Both the position numbers and the translations under genes were made by a program. Below the pieces are notes generated by a model. It searched no databases, was not told where the DNA came from, and was given only the letters and a program-made list of their open reading frames with translations. A DNA stretch of 7,472 nt from an uncultured Flavobacteriaceae bacterium (GTDB lineage: Bacteria; Bacteroidota; Bacteroidia; Flavobacteriales; Flavobacteriaceae): NCBI GenBank assembly GCA_913031655.1, contig CAJWFY010000071.1, positions 1-7,472 on the forward strand. The letters are read 5' to 3'. Below, one piece after another: positions 1 through 4,785 of this stretch (positions are counted from its first letter, which is position 1; every line of letters starts with the position of its first letter).

Positions 1-315
1 TTATTTTCAATTTTATTTCAAAGTTGTTTTAGTTATAGAACTGTGGATTACAATAACATTGCAAGCGAAAAAAATCAAAAGTTTGAGGTTGCAAAGATTG
101 ATAGAACAAATGTGAAAGGTAGATTAGTGTCTATTGATGAAAATACAATGATTTTAGAAAATAAAGAGGGAAATCAAACAATTCTAAAAGATGAAATTTA
201 TGATTTGAAAGTTAGAAAATTTTCAATTTTGAAGACAATAAGCGCACTTGGAAGTTCATATGTTTTTATCGGAATAGGGGCTCTTGCGCTTTTATTATTA
301 TCCGGATTTCCTTAA
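1..315 (+). CDS. Small lipoprotein with C-terminal membrane segment (5' end outside window)
   Basis: The reading frame is open from the first base, so the true start lies to the left of the window; 104 residues are visible. Residues 1-9 read as the end of a lipoprotein signal peptide with lipobox LFQSC, the cysteine codon being at 25-27. A GTG at 43 is in frame but is not the start, because the lipobox precedes it. After a polar linker comes a short beta-rich stretch (about residues 35-75, with 'VKGRLVSIDENTMIL' and an 'IYDLKVRK' edge) that resembles small SH3- or LSm-like folds. The last 17 or so residues (YVFIGIGALALLLLSGF) are strongly hydrophobic and could be a transmembrane helix. A lipidated N-terminus plus a C-terminal helix would suit the inner membrane, but this is inference. 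The family is not recognised. Its TAA stop interlocks with the stop of the convergent minus-strand gene on a shared TTAA. Confidence 0.75.
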   Translation, partial: LFSILFQSCFSYRTVDYNNIASEKNQKFEVAKIDRTNVKGRLVSIDENTMILENKEGNQTILKDEIYDLKVRKFSILKTISALGSSYVFIGIGALALLLLSGFP

Positions 316-482
316 ACCATAGGCATATCATCTTCTTTTAATTCAGCTTTTTCAGGTTGATGTCTTGCATAATACCCATAATTTTCATCAGTAACTTTCT
401 CTTCAGTCTTAACTTCCGATACATCACCCATAAGAAAAACAGCAAATATTACAGCACCCACTACAAACATTATTACATTCAT
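312..482 (-). CDS. 56-aa single-pass membrane protein, unknown family
   Basis: This short gene starts with ATG at 480-482 and ends with TAA at 312-314. Its 56 residues divide into three parts. Residues 1-18 (MNVIMFVVGAVIFAVFLM) form one hydrophobic helix. Residues 19-33 are an acidic/lysine stretch. The tail contains ENYGYYARHQP and ends in ELKEDDMPMV. Coding support is of three kinds: the helix-plus-charged-tail layout, a Bacteroidota -7 box TATATTTG 27 bp upstream, and a second copy of its last ten codons at 533-566 with only protein-conservative changes. There is no Shine-Dalgarno site, which is usual in this phylum. The stop overlaps the stop of the convergent lipoprotein gene. The single N-terminal helix and acidic cytoplasmic or periplasmic tail resemble accessory subunits of membrane complexes in general layout only. 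No family is recognised and no function is assigned. Confidence 0.6.
   Translation of the reverse strand: MNVIMFVVGAVIFAVFLMGDVSEVKTEEKVTDENYGYYARHQPEKAELKEDDMPMV
313..346. repeat. 34-bp direct repeat, copy A (3' end of the 56-aa gene)
   Basis: This segment matches 533-566 at 32 of 34 positions with an offset of 220 bp. The mismatches are at 330/550 and 341/561. On the minus strand it encodes the last codons and stop of the 56-aa protein (ELKEDDMPMV). The similarity ends abruptly on both sides. Confidence 0.85.
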
Positions 483-509
483 TTAGAACTTCTTATTTTT
501 AATTCATAC

Positions 510-517
510 CAAATATA
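510..517 (-). promoter_or_regulatory. Candidate -7 box (TAnnTTTG) for the 56-aa gene
   Basis: Read on the minus strand this is TATATTTG, an exact match to the TAnnTTTG -7 consensus of the Bacteroidota primary sigma factor. It lies 27 bp before the ATG at 482. No convincing -33 TTTG element is seen at the usual distance, so the call rests on the -7 box and its position. Confidence 0.4.
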
Positions 518-531
518 TGATTTTAACAATC

Positions 532-567
532 CTAAACCATAGGCATATCTTCTTCTTTTAGTTCAGT
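532..567 (-). pseudogene. Remnant tail of a paralogue of the 56-aa gene (direct repeat, copy B)
   Basis: In the same minus-strand frame as copy A this piece reads T-ELKEEDMPMV followed by TAG (532-534). Compared with the intact gene there is one conservative replacement (Asp to Glu) and one synonymous leucine change. Upstream in this frame there is no start codon before the TAA at 595-597, and no membrane helix is encoded, so only about eleven codons survive. The stop lies 49 bp before the start of the intact gene, which is the spacing expected of tandem genes. The simplest reading is a tandem duplicate whose front part was deleted or replaced. A 34-bp sequence duplication without a former gene is the alternative. 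Confidence 0.55.
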
Positions 568-585
568 AATTATTATGTTTAGTTT

Positions 586-696
586 ATGAATGGATTAACA
601 AACTTACTCATACTTGTACTCATAGTTTATTTCTTCAATCTTTTTAAAGACCGTTTTCAAAGTTTTATCAGGAAATTATTTAAAATTAATTTTTGA
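586..696 (+). CDS. Possible 36-aa membrane miniprotein
   Basis: ATG at 586-588 and TGA at 694-696 enclose 36 codons. The product has a start (MNGLTNLLILVLIVYFFNLF) that would form one transmembrane helix, followed by a basic, aromatic tail (KDRFQSFIRKLFKINF) that could lie along the membrane as an amphipathic helix. Its 3' end overlaps the 3' end of the convergent SGNH hydrolase gene by 21 bp. There is no Shine-Dalgarno site and no exact -7 box. AT-rich DNA often encodes hydrophobic short ORFs by chance, so the tidy helix-plus-basic-tail layout is suggestive only. The family is not recognised. Confidence 0.3.
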   Translation: MNGLTNLLILVLIVYFFNLFKDRFQSFIRKLFKINF

Positions 697-1791
697 TATA
701 ATAGGGATCATTTTATCAACCCAAAGTTTATACATTTTTCCGCTTGGATGTAAACCATCATTTGCTATTAAGGTTATATCTGTTAAAGCTCTTCTTGAGA
801 TAGATGTAATGTCAAACAAAAGAATATTTCTCTTATCACACTCTTCCTTAATTACAGAATTAAATTGATCTATTTCTTTAGAAACTTTTGCTCTATCAAA
901 ACCAACTCCATAAGGACTTGCTGCCCAATCTGGTAATGAAATTACAAATAGCCTTTCTTTTCTGTCCTTAACTAATTTTAAGGATTTTTCTAACATTTCA
1001 ATAAATTCAGGACGAAAATCATTTGCATCTTGTTTTTGGAATTGATTATTAGTTCCTATCAAAAGCGAAACTAGTCCATAAGGTGGTTCAAGCTTTGAAT
1101 TATTCATCTCCTCTTTTAATTGATCAACTCTCCATCCAGATCTTGCAATTATCTGTAATGTATCAATATATTTAGTATATAATTTTAATTCACTTAGAAA
1201 CTGAACTGGCCATCTTTCACTACTAGCAACAGATGCACCAATTGTATAGCTATCCCCAAGTGCAAGAAATTTAGATGTATTTTTACCAACATAATTCTCT
1301 ACAAATATTGCAGTAACTTTTTTAGTTTCATTAATGGTAATTTGTACAGGGTTTTCAGTTCCTGTAATGTCTCCCGACCATTCTTTAAATCTCCATCCTG
1401 ATAATGGAATTGCGGTTAGTTCTAAAATTGTTCCACTATTATAATCTGTGTTAGCGCCTGTTTTAATTACTTTTTCTTCTATTGTTCCTTTACCTTCAAT
1501 ACTTGTTGTTAAATCATATTTCTTTTTTACAAATTTTGCAATAACAAATTTGTCGGAGTCCATAACAATATTTACAGAACTTGAATAACCTGTTGCACCC
1601 GTCCAACTTTCTAAAAAATATTCTGATGCTGGAGTTGCATTTATTGAAGCTATTTTCCCTTCCTCATATTGTTTAGTTATTGGAGACACTGTTCCTCCAT
1701 CGGGGGGGTATGCAGAGGTGGTTAGATTATAAATAATTGGATCTTTAGAACAAGATGTTAAAAAGAAAATAGATAATATTAGATGGATCAT
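676..1791 (-). CDS. Lipoprotein with two InlB-type B-repeats and an SGNH/GDSL hydrolase domain
   Basis: The 371-residue product begins with a lipoprotein signal peptide (MIHLILSIFFLTSC), with Cys14 as the lipidation site. Two divergent InlB-type B-repeats follow (about 21-88 and 92-166). Each opens with Y-x-LTTS, contains an 'A-x-P...W-[ST]-G' core and ends in 'A-x-F'. The C-terminal part (about 173-370) is an SGNH hydrolase: block I GDSYTIG with nucleophile Ser181, block II Gly219, block III GTN with Asn248, and block V DGLH with Asp345 and His348. All catalytic-core residues are present. Such enzymes deacylate esters of lipids or sugars, but the substrate cannot be read from the sequence. 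The B-repeats probably act as a surface spacer or binding stalk. The start at 1791 is preferred over an in-frame ATG at 1863 because it puts the signal peptide at the N-terminus, removes a 53-bp overlap with the gene before it, and has AGGAG five bases upstream. A run of seven C's (minus strand) encodes Pro29-Pro30. Confidence 0.88.
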   Translation of the reverse strand: MIHLILSIFFLTSCSKDPIIYNLTTSAYPPDGGTVSPITKQYEEGKIASINATPASEYFLESWTGATGYSSSVNIVMDSDKFVIAKFVKKKYDLTTSIEGKGTIEEKVIKTGANTDYNSGTILELTAIPLSGWRFKEWSGDITGTENPVQITINETKKVTAIFVENYVGKNTSKFLALGDSYTIGASVASSERWPVQFLSELKLYTKYIDTLQIIARSGWRVDQLKEEMNNSKLEPPYGLVSLLIGTNNQFQKQDANDFRPEFIEMLEKSLKLVKDRKERLFVISLPDWAASPYGVGFDRAKVSKEIDQFNSVIKEECDKRNILLFDITSISRRALTDITLIANDGLHPSGKMYKLWVDKMIPIISKINFK

Positions 1792-1796
1792 AAATG

Positions 1797-1801
1797 CTCC
1801 T
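1797..1801 (-). promoter_or_regulatory. Shine-Dalgarno site AGGAG of the SGNH lipoprotein gene
   Basis: AGGAG on the minus strand lies five bases before the ATG at 1791 and inside the 19-bp gap after the preceding gene. Clear Shine-Dalgarno sites are rare in Bacteroidota and absent before the other genes here. This one supports the start choice and suggests reinitiation downstream of the first operon gene. Confidence 0.5.
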
Positions 1802-1810
1802 GTATTTATT

Positions 1811-2305
1811 TTACCAATCTGCATTCCATTCGCGTATGGTATGAACCAATCCATCATTGCCAATAAAAAACTTATTAATTATGCGGTCTTTTTCAATAGT
1901 TCCATTTTTATTAAATCTTGTCTCAACCGCCCCTACCTGAACTATGCTTCCAGTCCAAGTCTCAACATTGTACGGAAGATAGTATAGTATATTCTTTTGG
2001 ATAGAGTCATACTGAGAAAAGTAATCCTTTAACATGTTAACGTCCATTTTAATGGATGATTTCCTATTATGTGGATAATACTTTAAGGTATCGCCTATTG
2101 AGGAAAATACCCCCTCAGCATCTAATGACACATGACTTGATAACATTTTTTTAACAATAGCTACATCAGCATCAGATCCAATTGAATATTTTACTCCTGT
2201 TTTAACCCACTCTCCAGCTTTTCGATCTACTTCAATTTCTTTAACTGAATTGTTACAAGAAATTAATATCGAGACTAATAATAGTAATAATGTTATTTTT
2301 TTCAT
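1811..2305 (-). CDS. NTF2/SnoaL-like lipoprotein
   Basis: The 164-residue product has a lysine-led signal peptide and lipobox ILISC with Cys17, so it should be exported and lipidated. The mature part fits the NTF2-like (SnoaL) cone fold in length and pattern: N-terminal helices (about 45-70), a strand region starting with GDTLKYYP, a helix carrying DYFSQYDSI (94-102), and long C-terminal strands (about 115-164) ending in FIGNDGLVHTIREW. NTF2-like domains bind small ligands or act as enzymes, and nothing here identifies a ligand. The assignment rests on overall pattern and is less certain than the lipoprotein call. It is the first gene of a two-gene operon, with the SGNH lipoprotein starting 19 bp after its stop. 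The two products could therefore act together at the cell envelope, but that is inference from gene order. Confidence 0.8.
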   Translation of the reverse strand: MKKITLLLLLVSILISCNNSVKEIEVDRKAGEWVKTGVKYSIGSDADVAIVKKMLSSHVSLDAEGVFSSIGDTLKYYPHNRKSSIKMDVNMLKDYFSQYDSIQKNILYYLPYNVETWTGSIVQVGAVETRFNKNGTIEKDRIINKFFIGNDGLVHTIREWNADW

Positions 2306-2366
2306 GATTTATGTTTTTATGAAAGTTTAAAATAGACTTCTAATTTAATCTATTTTCTTGAATTTG

Positions 2367-2395
2367 ATGATAAATTCTTTCAGTCGAATTGTCAA
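2367..2395 (-). promoter_or_regulatory. Weak candidate promoter for the lipoprotein operon
   Basis: On the minus strand TTGACA (2390-2395) and TATCAT (2367-2372) are separated by exactly 17 bp and lie about 60 bp before the ATG at 2305. This looks like a general sigma-70 promoter. The -10 part does not match the TAnnTTTG box expected in Bacteroidota, so the call is weak. Confidence 0.25.
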
Positions 2396-2449
2396 CTATA
2401 AATCTATTGGTACAAAACTAATATTAAATATTTCAATGGAGTTATCTAC

Positions 2450-2478
2450 AAAAAAAACCCTTGAAAATCAAGGGTTTT
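2450..2478 (-). terminator. Intrinsic terminator of the ankyrin-repeat gene
   Basis: An 11-bp perfect inverted repeat (2454-2464 with 2468-2478) has a three-base loop and a CCCTTGA core. On the minus strand it is followed by eight T's (2450-2457). It lies 38 bp after the stop of the minus-strand ankyrin gene. It would stop transcription before the next operon in the same direction, making the ankyrin gene a separate unit. Confidence 0.88.
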
Positions 2479-2516
2479 AAACAACAAACAAAATATTATT
2501 ATACTTTATAGATTAT

Positions 2517-2891
2517 TTAGTTTTTCAAAATTGTAATTACTATTAGCTCAGCTCTAGCATAATAACTCTCCGATTTTACAGCCCATTCTAGAGAGTTATA
2601 ACCTTGATCACAGAAATCTGTAAAAGGTTGAGCTCCGTATCTTATTAATAAATTAACCATGTCTGGTTTATCATTAATAACTGCATGAATTAAAAGTGGT
2701 TTTCCATCAATAATTGAGCTAGCAGATATTAACCTATTTGAAAGCAATTCTTTGACTGAATCATAATTGTTGGACTTAATACTTTCAATAATCTGTTGAT
2801 TAAAATCTAAAATTTCAAGATTATATAGATTATCAAAATTTGCATTAATTAATGTGTTTGAAAGTAATAAAAATAAAAAAAGGTGTTTCAT
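2517..2891 (-). CDS. Small secreted ankyrin-repeat protein
   Basis: The 124-residue product starts at the ATG at 2889-2891. Residues 1-17 (MKHLFLFLLLSNTLINA) form a Sec signal peptide with an A-x-A-like end and no lipobox cysteine, so the protein is probably periplasmic. An ATG 33 bp earlier would bury the signal peptide behind 11 polar residues and would overlap the -7 box, so it is rejected. Ankyrin signatures are seen in residues 36-60 (a degenerate helix pair), 62-89 (GKPLLIHAVINDKPDMVNLL, then IRYGAQP) and 97-124 (QGYNSLEWAVK and a last helix). That gives two to three repeats, a short solenoid. Ankyrin repeats bind proteins and have no catalytic role, and the partner is unknown. The gene has its own promoter box and terminator. 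It is divergent from the AraC-family regulator, so regulation by that protein is possible but unproven. Confidence 0.82.
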   Translation of the reverse strand: MKHLFLFLLLSNTLINANFDNLYNLEILDFNQQIIESIKSNNYDSVKELLSNRLISASSIIDGKPLLIHAVINDKPDMVNLLIRYGAQPFTDFCDQGYNSLEWAVKSESYYARAELIVITILKN

Positions 2892-2910
2892 AAATGTTTT
2901 AAATATTTTA

Positions 2911-2918
2911 CAAAAATA
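2911..2918 (-). promoter_or_regulatory. Candidate -7 box (TAnnTTTG) of the ankyrin gene
   Basis: The minus-strand sequence TATTTTTG fits the Bacteroidota -7 consensus TAnnTTTG and lies 19 bp before the chosen ATG at 2891. A start at 2924 would put the box inside the coding region, which supports the shorter protein. No clear -33 element is seen. Confidence 0.4.
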
Positions 2919-3007
2919 ACACATATACTAAGTAATAACTTAAGTATTTTATCATATACTTGTACTGTATTAACAATATTTGTTATATATAATTTAATAA
3001 TGTTAAA

Positions 3008-3021
3008 TAAATACGTATTTA
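3008..3021. promoter_or_regulatory. 14-bp perfect palindrome abutting the AraC-family start codon
   Basis: TAAATACGTATTTA is a perfect palindrome ending at the base before the GTG at 3022. Its position suits an autoregulatory operator or a structure affecting translation initiation. With this base composition roughly one palindrome of this length is expected by chance in the window, so position is the main argument. Confidence 0.3.
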
Positions 3022-3912
3022 GTGGTTAAAAATAAGAAATTGTCAATAAAAGCTAATTTAGAGGCAATTCAGTTAGAAAATGCCTCATTTTCTTATCAAT
3101 TATTTGACATAAACAACAACAACCTTAACAATAAATTTCAAAAATGGCATTACCACCCAGAAATTGAATTAGTGTATATAAATAACGGTAAAGGAAAAAG
3201 ACAAGTAGGTTTAAACTTATCAAACTATCAGGAAGGAGATTTAGTAATGATAGGATCTAATGTTCCACATACTGGATTTACTGACTATTTTGATATCGAC
3301 AGAAAAGAAGTTGTTATTCAATTTGGTGCAAATTTTTTAGGAAATTCGCTTGAAAAAGTAATAGAATTTAAAAACATTAACAAACTATTTGAGTTGTCTA
3401 AAAAAGGTCTTTTTTTTTCAGGTGAAACAAAAAAAACTATAGGAATTAGCATGTTAGGGCTTCAATACGAAACACCAATTCAAAGAATTTTAACATTAAT
3501 AAAAATATTAAATGATCTTTCACTTAGCAAAGATGTTACTATTTTAAATTCAGATAATTTTGATTCAGAAAATATTGAAGAAAATGAGAGAATAAAAAAA
3601 GTTTTTAATTACATAAAACTCAACTACAAAGAAGAGGTTTCACTAAATAAAGTTTCAGAACTAGTATTTATGACACCCCCATCATTTTGCCGGTACTTTA
3701 AGTCTAAAACAAACAAAACGTTTACAACTTTTTTAAATGAATACAGAATCAACAACGCTTTAAGACTATTAGCTCAAAGTAAACTCGATATTAAGAACAT
3801 TTGCTTTCAGTGTGGTTATAATAATTTCTCTCATTTTAACAGACTTTTTAAAAATCAAATTCGCATGACTCCTTCAGAATATAGAAAAAAAATGGATTCT
3901 CAAGGATCCTAA
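3022..3912 (+). CDS. AraC-family transcriptional regulator (cupin sensor plus HTH)
   Basis: The 296-residue protein is a standard-length AraC regulator. The N-terminal cupin-like sensor (about 20-110) carries WHYHPEIELVYI (His43, His45, Glu47), a glycine turn, EGDLV and a VPH motif (81-83). These are the hallmarks of sugar-sensing AraC proteins. The C-terminal DNA-binding domain (about 188-292) has both helix-turn-helix units: VSLNKVSELVFMTPPSFCRYF and the signature ICFQCGYNNFSHFNRLFK followed by MTPSEYRK. Other members of this type control carbohydrate uptake genes, but the ligand and targets here are not shown by the neighbours. The start is GTG, since no ATG occurs upstream in frame or before residue 76, past the cupin histidines. 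The stop is one base from the stop of the convergent DoxX gene. A T9 run and an A8 run lie within the gap between the two domains (3410-3436). Confidence 0.93.
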   Translation: MVKNKKLSIKANLEAIQLENASFSYQLFDINNNNLNNKFQKWHYHPEIELVYINNGKGKRQVGLNLSNYQEGDLVMIGSNVPHTGFTDYFDIDRKEVVIQFGANFLGNSLEKVIEFKNINKLFELSKKGLFFSGETKKTIGISMLGLQYETPIQRILTLIKILNDLSLSKDVTILNSDNFDSENIEENERIKKVFNYIKLNYKEEVSLNKVSELVFMTPPSFCRYFKSKTNKTFTTFLNEYRINNALRLLAQSKLDIKNICFQCGYNNFSHFNRLFKNQIRMTPSEYRKKMDSQGS

Positions 3913-3913
3913 T

Positions 3914-4285
3914 CTAATTTTTCTTGTAGTGGTCTATTGAATATTTACCAGGTCCAAATAAGGTTACAAGAACAAAGCCTAATAAATACAAAATAGCTAA
4001 TTCTTTTTTGCCAAAAGGATCATCAAAATGAACTACAAAAGCAGCTATTAACATAGCAAATGCTGGAAAAAAAGAAGCTATCCTAGTTTTATAACCTACT
4101 ATGATAAATAAAGGAAAAACAAATTCCGCTAAAACAGTAAGAAACAGCGAATTCTCTTCTCCCACAGACAGAGGGTCGGGAAACCTTATGTCATCTGAAA
4201 AAAGTTTTTTCAGCTTTGGAAAACCATGAGTCATTAACAACAATGAATAGCCTACTCTTAATAGTAATTTACCAATATGATCCAT
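3914..4285 (-). CDS. DoxX family membrane protein
   Basis: The 123-residue product fits the DoxX family in length and shows four hydrophobic segments (about 5-20, 47-64, 69-86 and 95-111). Family features seen are LLLMTHGFPKLKKLF near the N-terminus (His20-Gly21), Glu54 in the second helix, GYKTR (64-68) at a helix end, His86, Glu95, and the closing GPGKYSID. DoxX proteins are small integral membrane proteins. Some act as quinone-reacting subunits (thiosulfate:quinone oxidoreductase DoxD/DoxA) and others are linked to redox stress, but most have no known role, so no reaction is assigned. The gene is convergent with the AraC gene (one base between stops) and divergent from a second DoxX-type gene, 43 bp away. 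Confidence 0.88.
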   Translation of the reverse strand: MDHIGKLLLRVGYSLLLMTHGFPKLKKLFSDDIRFPDPLSVGEENSLFLTVLAEFVFPLFIIVGYKTRIASFFPAFAMLIAAFVVHFDDPFGKKELAILYLLGFVLVTLFGPGKYSIDHYKKN

Positions 4286-4292
4286 ACATTTG
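4285..4292 (+). promoter_or_regulatory. Candidate -7 box (TAnnTTTG) of the DoxX-like gene at 4329
   Basis: TACATTTG matches the -7 consensus and lies 36 bp before the ATG at 4329. Its first base is also the last base of the divergent DoxX start codon. A polymerase here would therefore cover the start of the opposite gene, suggesting the two promoters interfere. Confidence 0.4.
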
Positions 4293-4328
4293 AATTTAAT
4301 TCGTTAAATTAATAAAAAAATATAATCA

Positions 4329-4691
4329 ATGGAAAAAATAAAACTTATTATTCAAATTATTATTGCCGTAGGAATTTTTAATGTGTGGTTGTTAAATTTT
4401 AAATCTCCCTCAAAATACAGAGGAGGAAACTCTCAAAACATGTCTGATGAATTCAATGCTTATGGTTTTAAAAATTGGTTTATGAAATTGATTGGTTTTT
4501 TAAAACTATCATTAGCTGGTCTTCTGATTTTAGGGATATGGTTTCCTATCTTAATAGACATTAGCGCCTTTTTGATGGGGTGCCTTATGGTTGGAGCTAT
4601 TTTTGTTCATACAAAAATAAATGATCCTTTAATTAAATCTCTTCCTGCATTTGTAATGTTGATTCTTTGTTCTATCGTAATAGCACTTTAA
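4329..4691 (+). CDS. DoxX-like family membrane protein (DoxX_2 type)
   Basis: The 120-residue product has four predicted membrane helices (about 5-22, 52-72, 76-95 and 102-120). It shows the features of the DoxX-like (DoxX_2) branch: VWLLNF, then KYRGG (29-33), a DEFNAYG motif (40-46), IGFLKLSLA in helix 2, a glycine-rich MGCLMVGAIFVH stretch in helix 3 with His94, and NDPLIKSLPAFVML at the last helix. The YRGG...EF..YG loop distinguishes it from the divergent neighbour, so the two are distant relatives and not a recent duplication. The function of this branch is unknown. It starts with ATG without a Shine-Dalgarno site, in an A-rich leader typical of the phylum. Aconitase follows in the same direction after 94 bp, and read-through is possible because the inverted repeat between them lacks a T-tract. 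Confidence 0.87.
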   Translation: MEKIKLIIQIIIAVGIFNVWLLNFKSPSKYRGGNSQNMSDEFNAYGFKNWFMKLIGFLKLSLAGLLILGIWFPILIDISAFLMGCLMVGAIFVHTKINDPLIKSLPAFVMLILCSIVIAL

Positions 4692-4726
4692 AAATCCACT
4701 CATCAAATAGGGAGCTAAACAAAAGA

Positions 4727-4750
4727 ATATGAATTCTTTTAAATTCATAT
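4727..4750. repeat. 9-bp inverted repeat in the leader of the aconitase gene
   Basis: Arms ATATGAATT (4727-4735) and AATTCATAT (4742-4750) are perfectly complementary around a six-base loop CTTTTA. It lies 35 bp before the aconitase ATG. The stem is AT-rich and not followed by a T-tract, so it is a poor terminator. It could be an operator or a leader hairpin. It also contains a seven-codon mini-ORF (MNSFKFI, 4729-4752) with GGGAG 14 bases upstream. That ORF may be chance. Confidence 0.4.
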
Positions 4751-4785
4751 GATATAAACTATTTTTACAATCCAAAATAAAGTAT

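Noticed and set aside
357..542. Plus-strand 61-codon ORF
   Set aside because: It lies antisense to the 56-aa gene and its upstream promoter, its composition (Ile, Phe, Tyr, His-rich) is what AT-rich antisense DNA gives, and it ends in repeat copy B.
313..566. att-site or insertion-element boundaries made by the 34-bp repeats
   Set aside because: The interval contains no recombinase or transposase and only the front of the small gene. The repeat is in frame with the gene's tail, so a gene-duplication remnant explains it better.
1792..1863. Longer N-terminus (24 extra residues) for the SGNH lipoprotein
   Set aside because: It would hide the lipoprotein signal peptide behind a polar stretch and overlap the preceding gene by 53 bp. 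The ATG at 1791 has AGGAG before it.
2442..2480. Small plus-strand ORF of 14 codons through the terminator
   Set aside because: It is produced by the inverted repeat itself, and the hairpin with eight T's is fully explained as a minus-strand terminator.
2892..2924. Longer N-terminus (11 extra residues) for the ankyrin protein
   Set aside because: It displaces the signal peptide from the N-terminus and overlaps the candidate -7 box.
4727..4750. Intrinsic terminator after the DoxX-like gene
   Set aside because: The stem is AT-rich and not followed by a run of T's on either strand.
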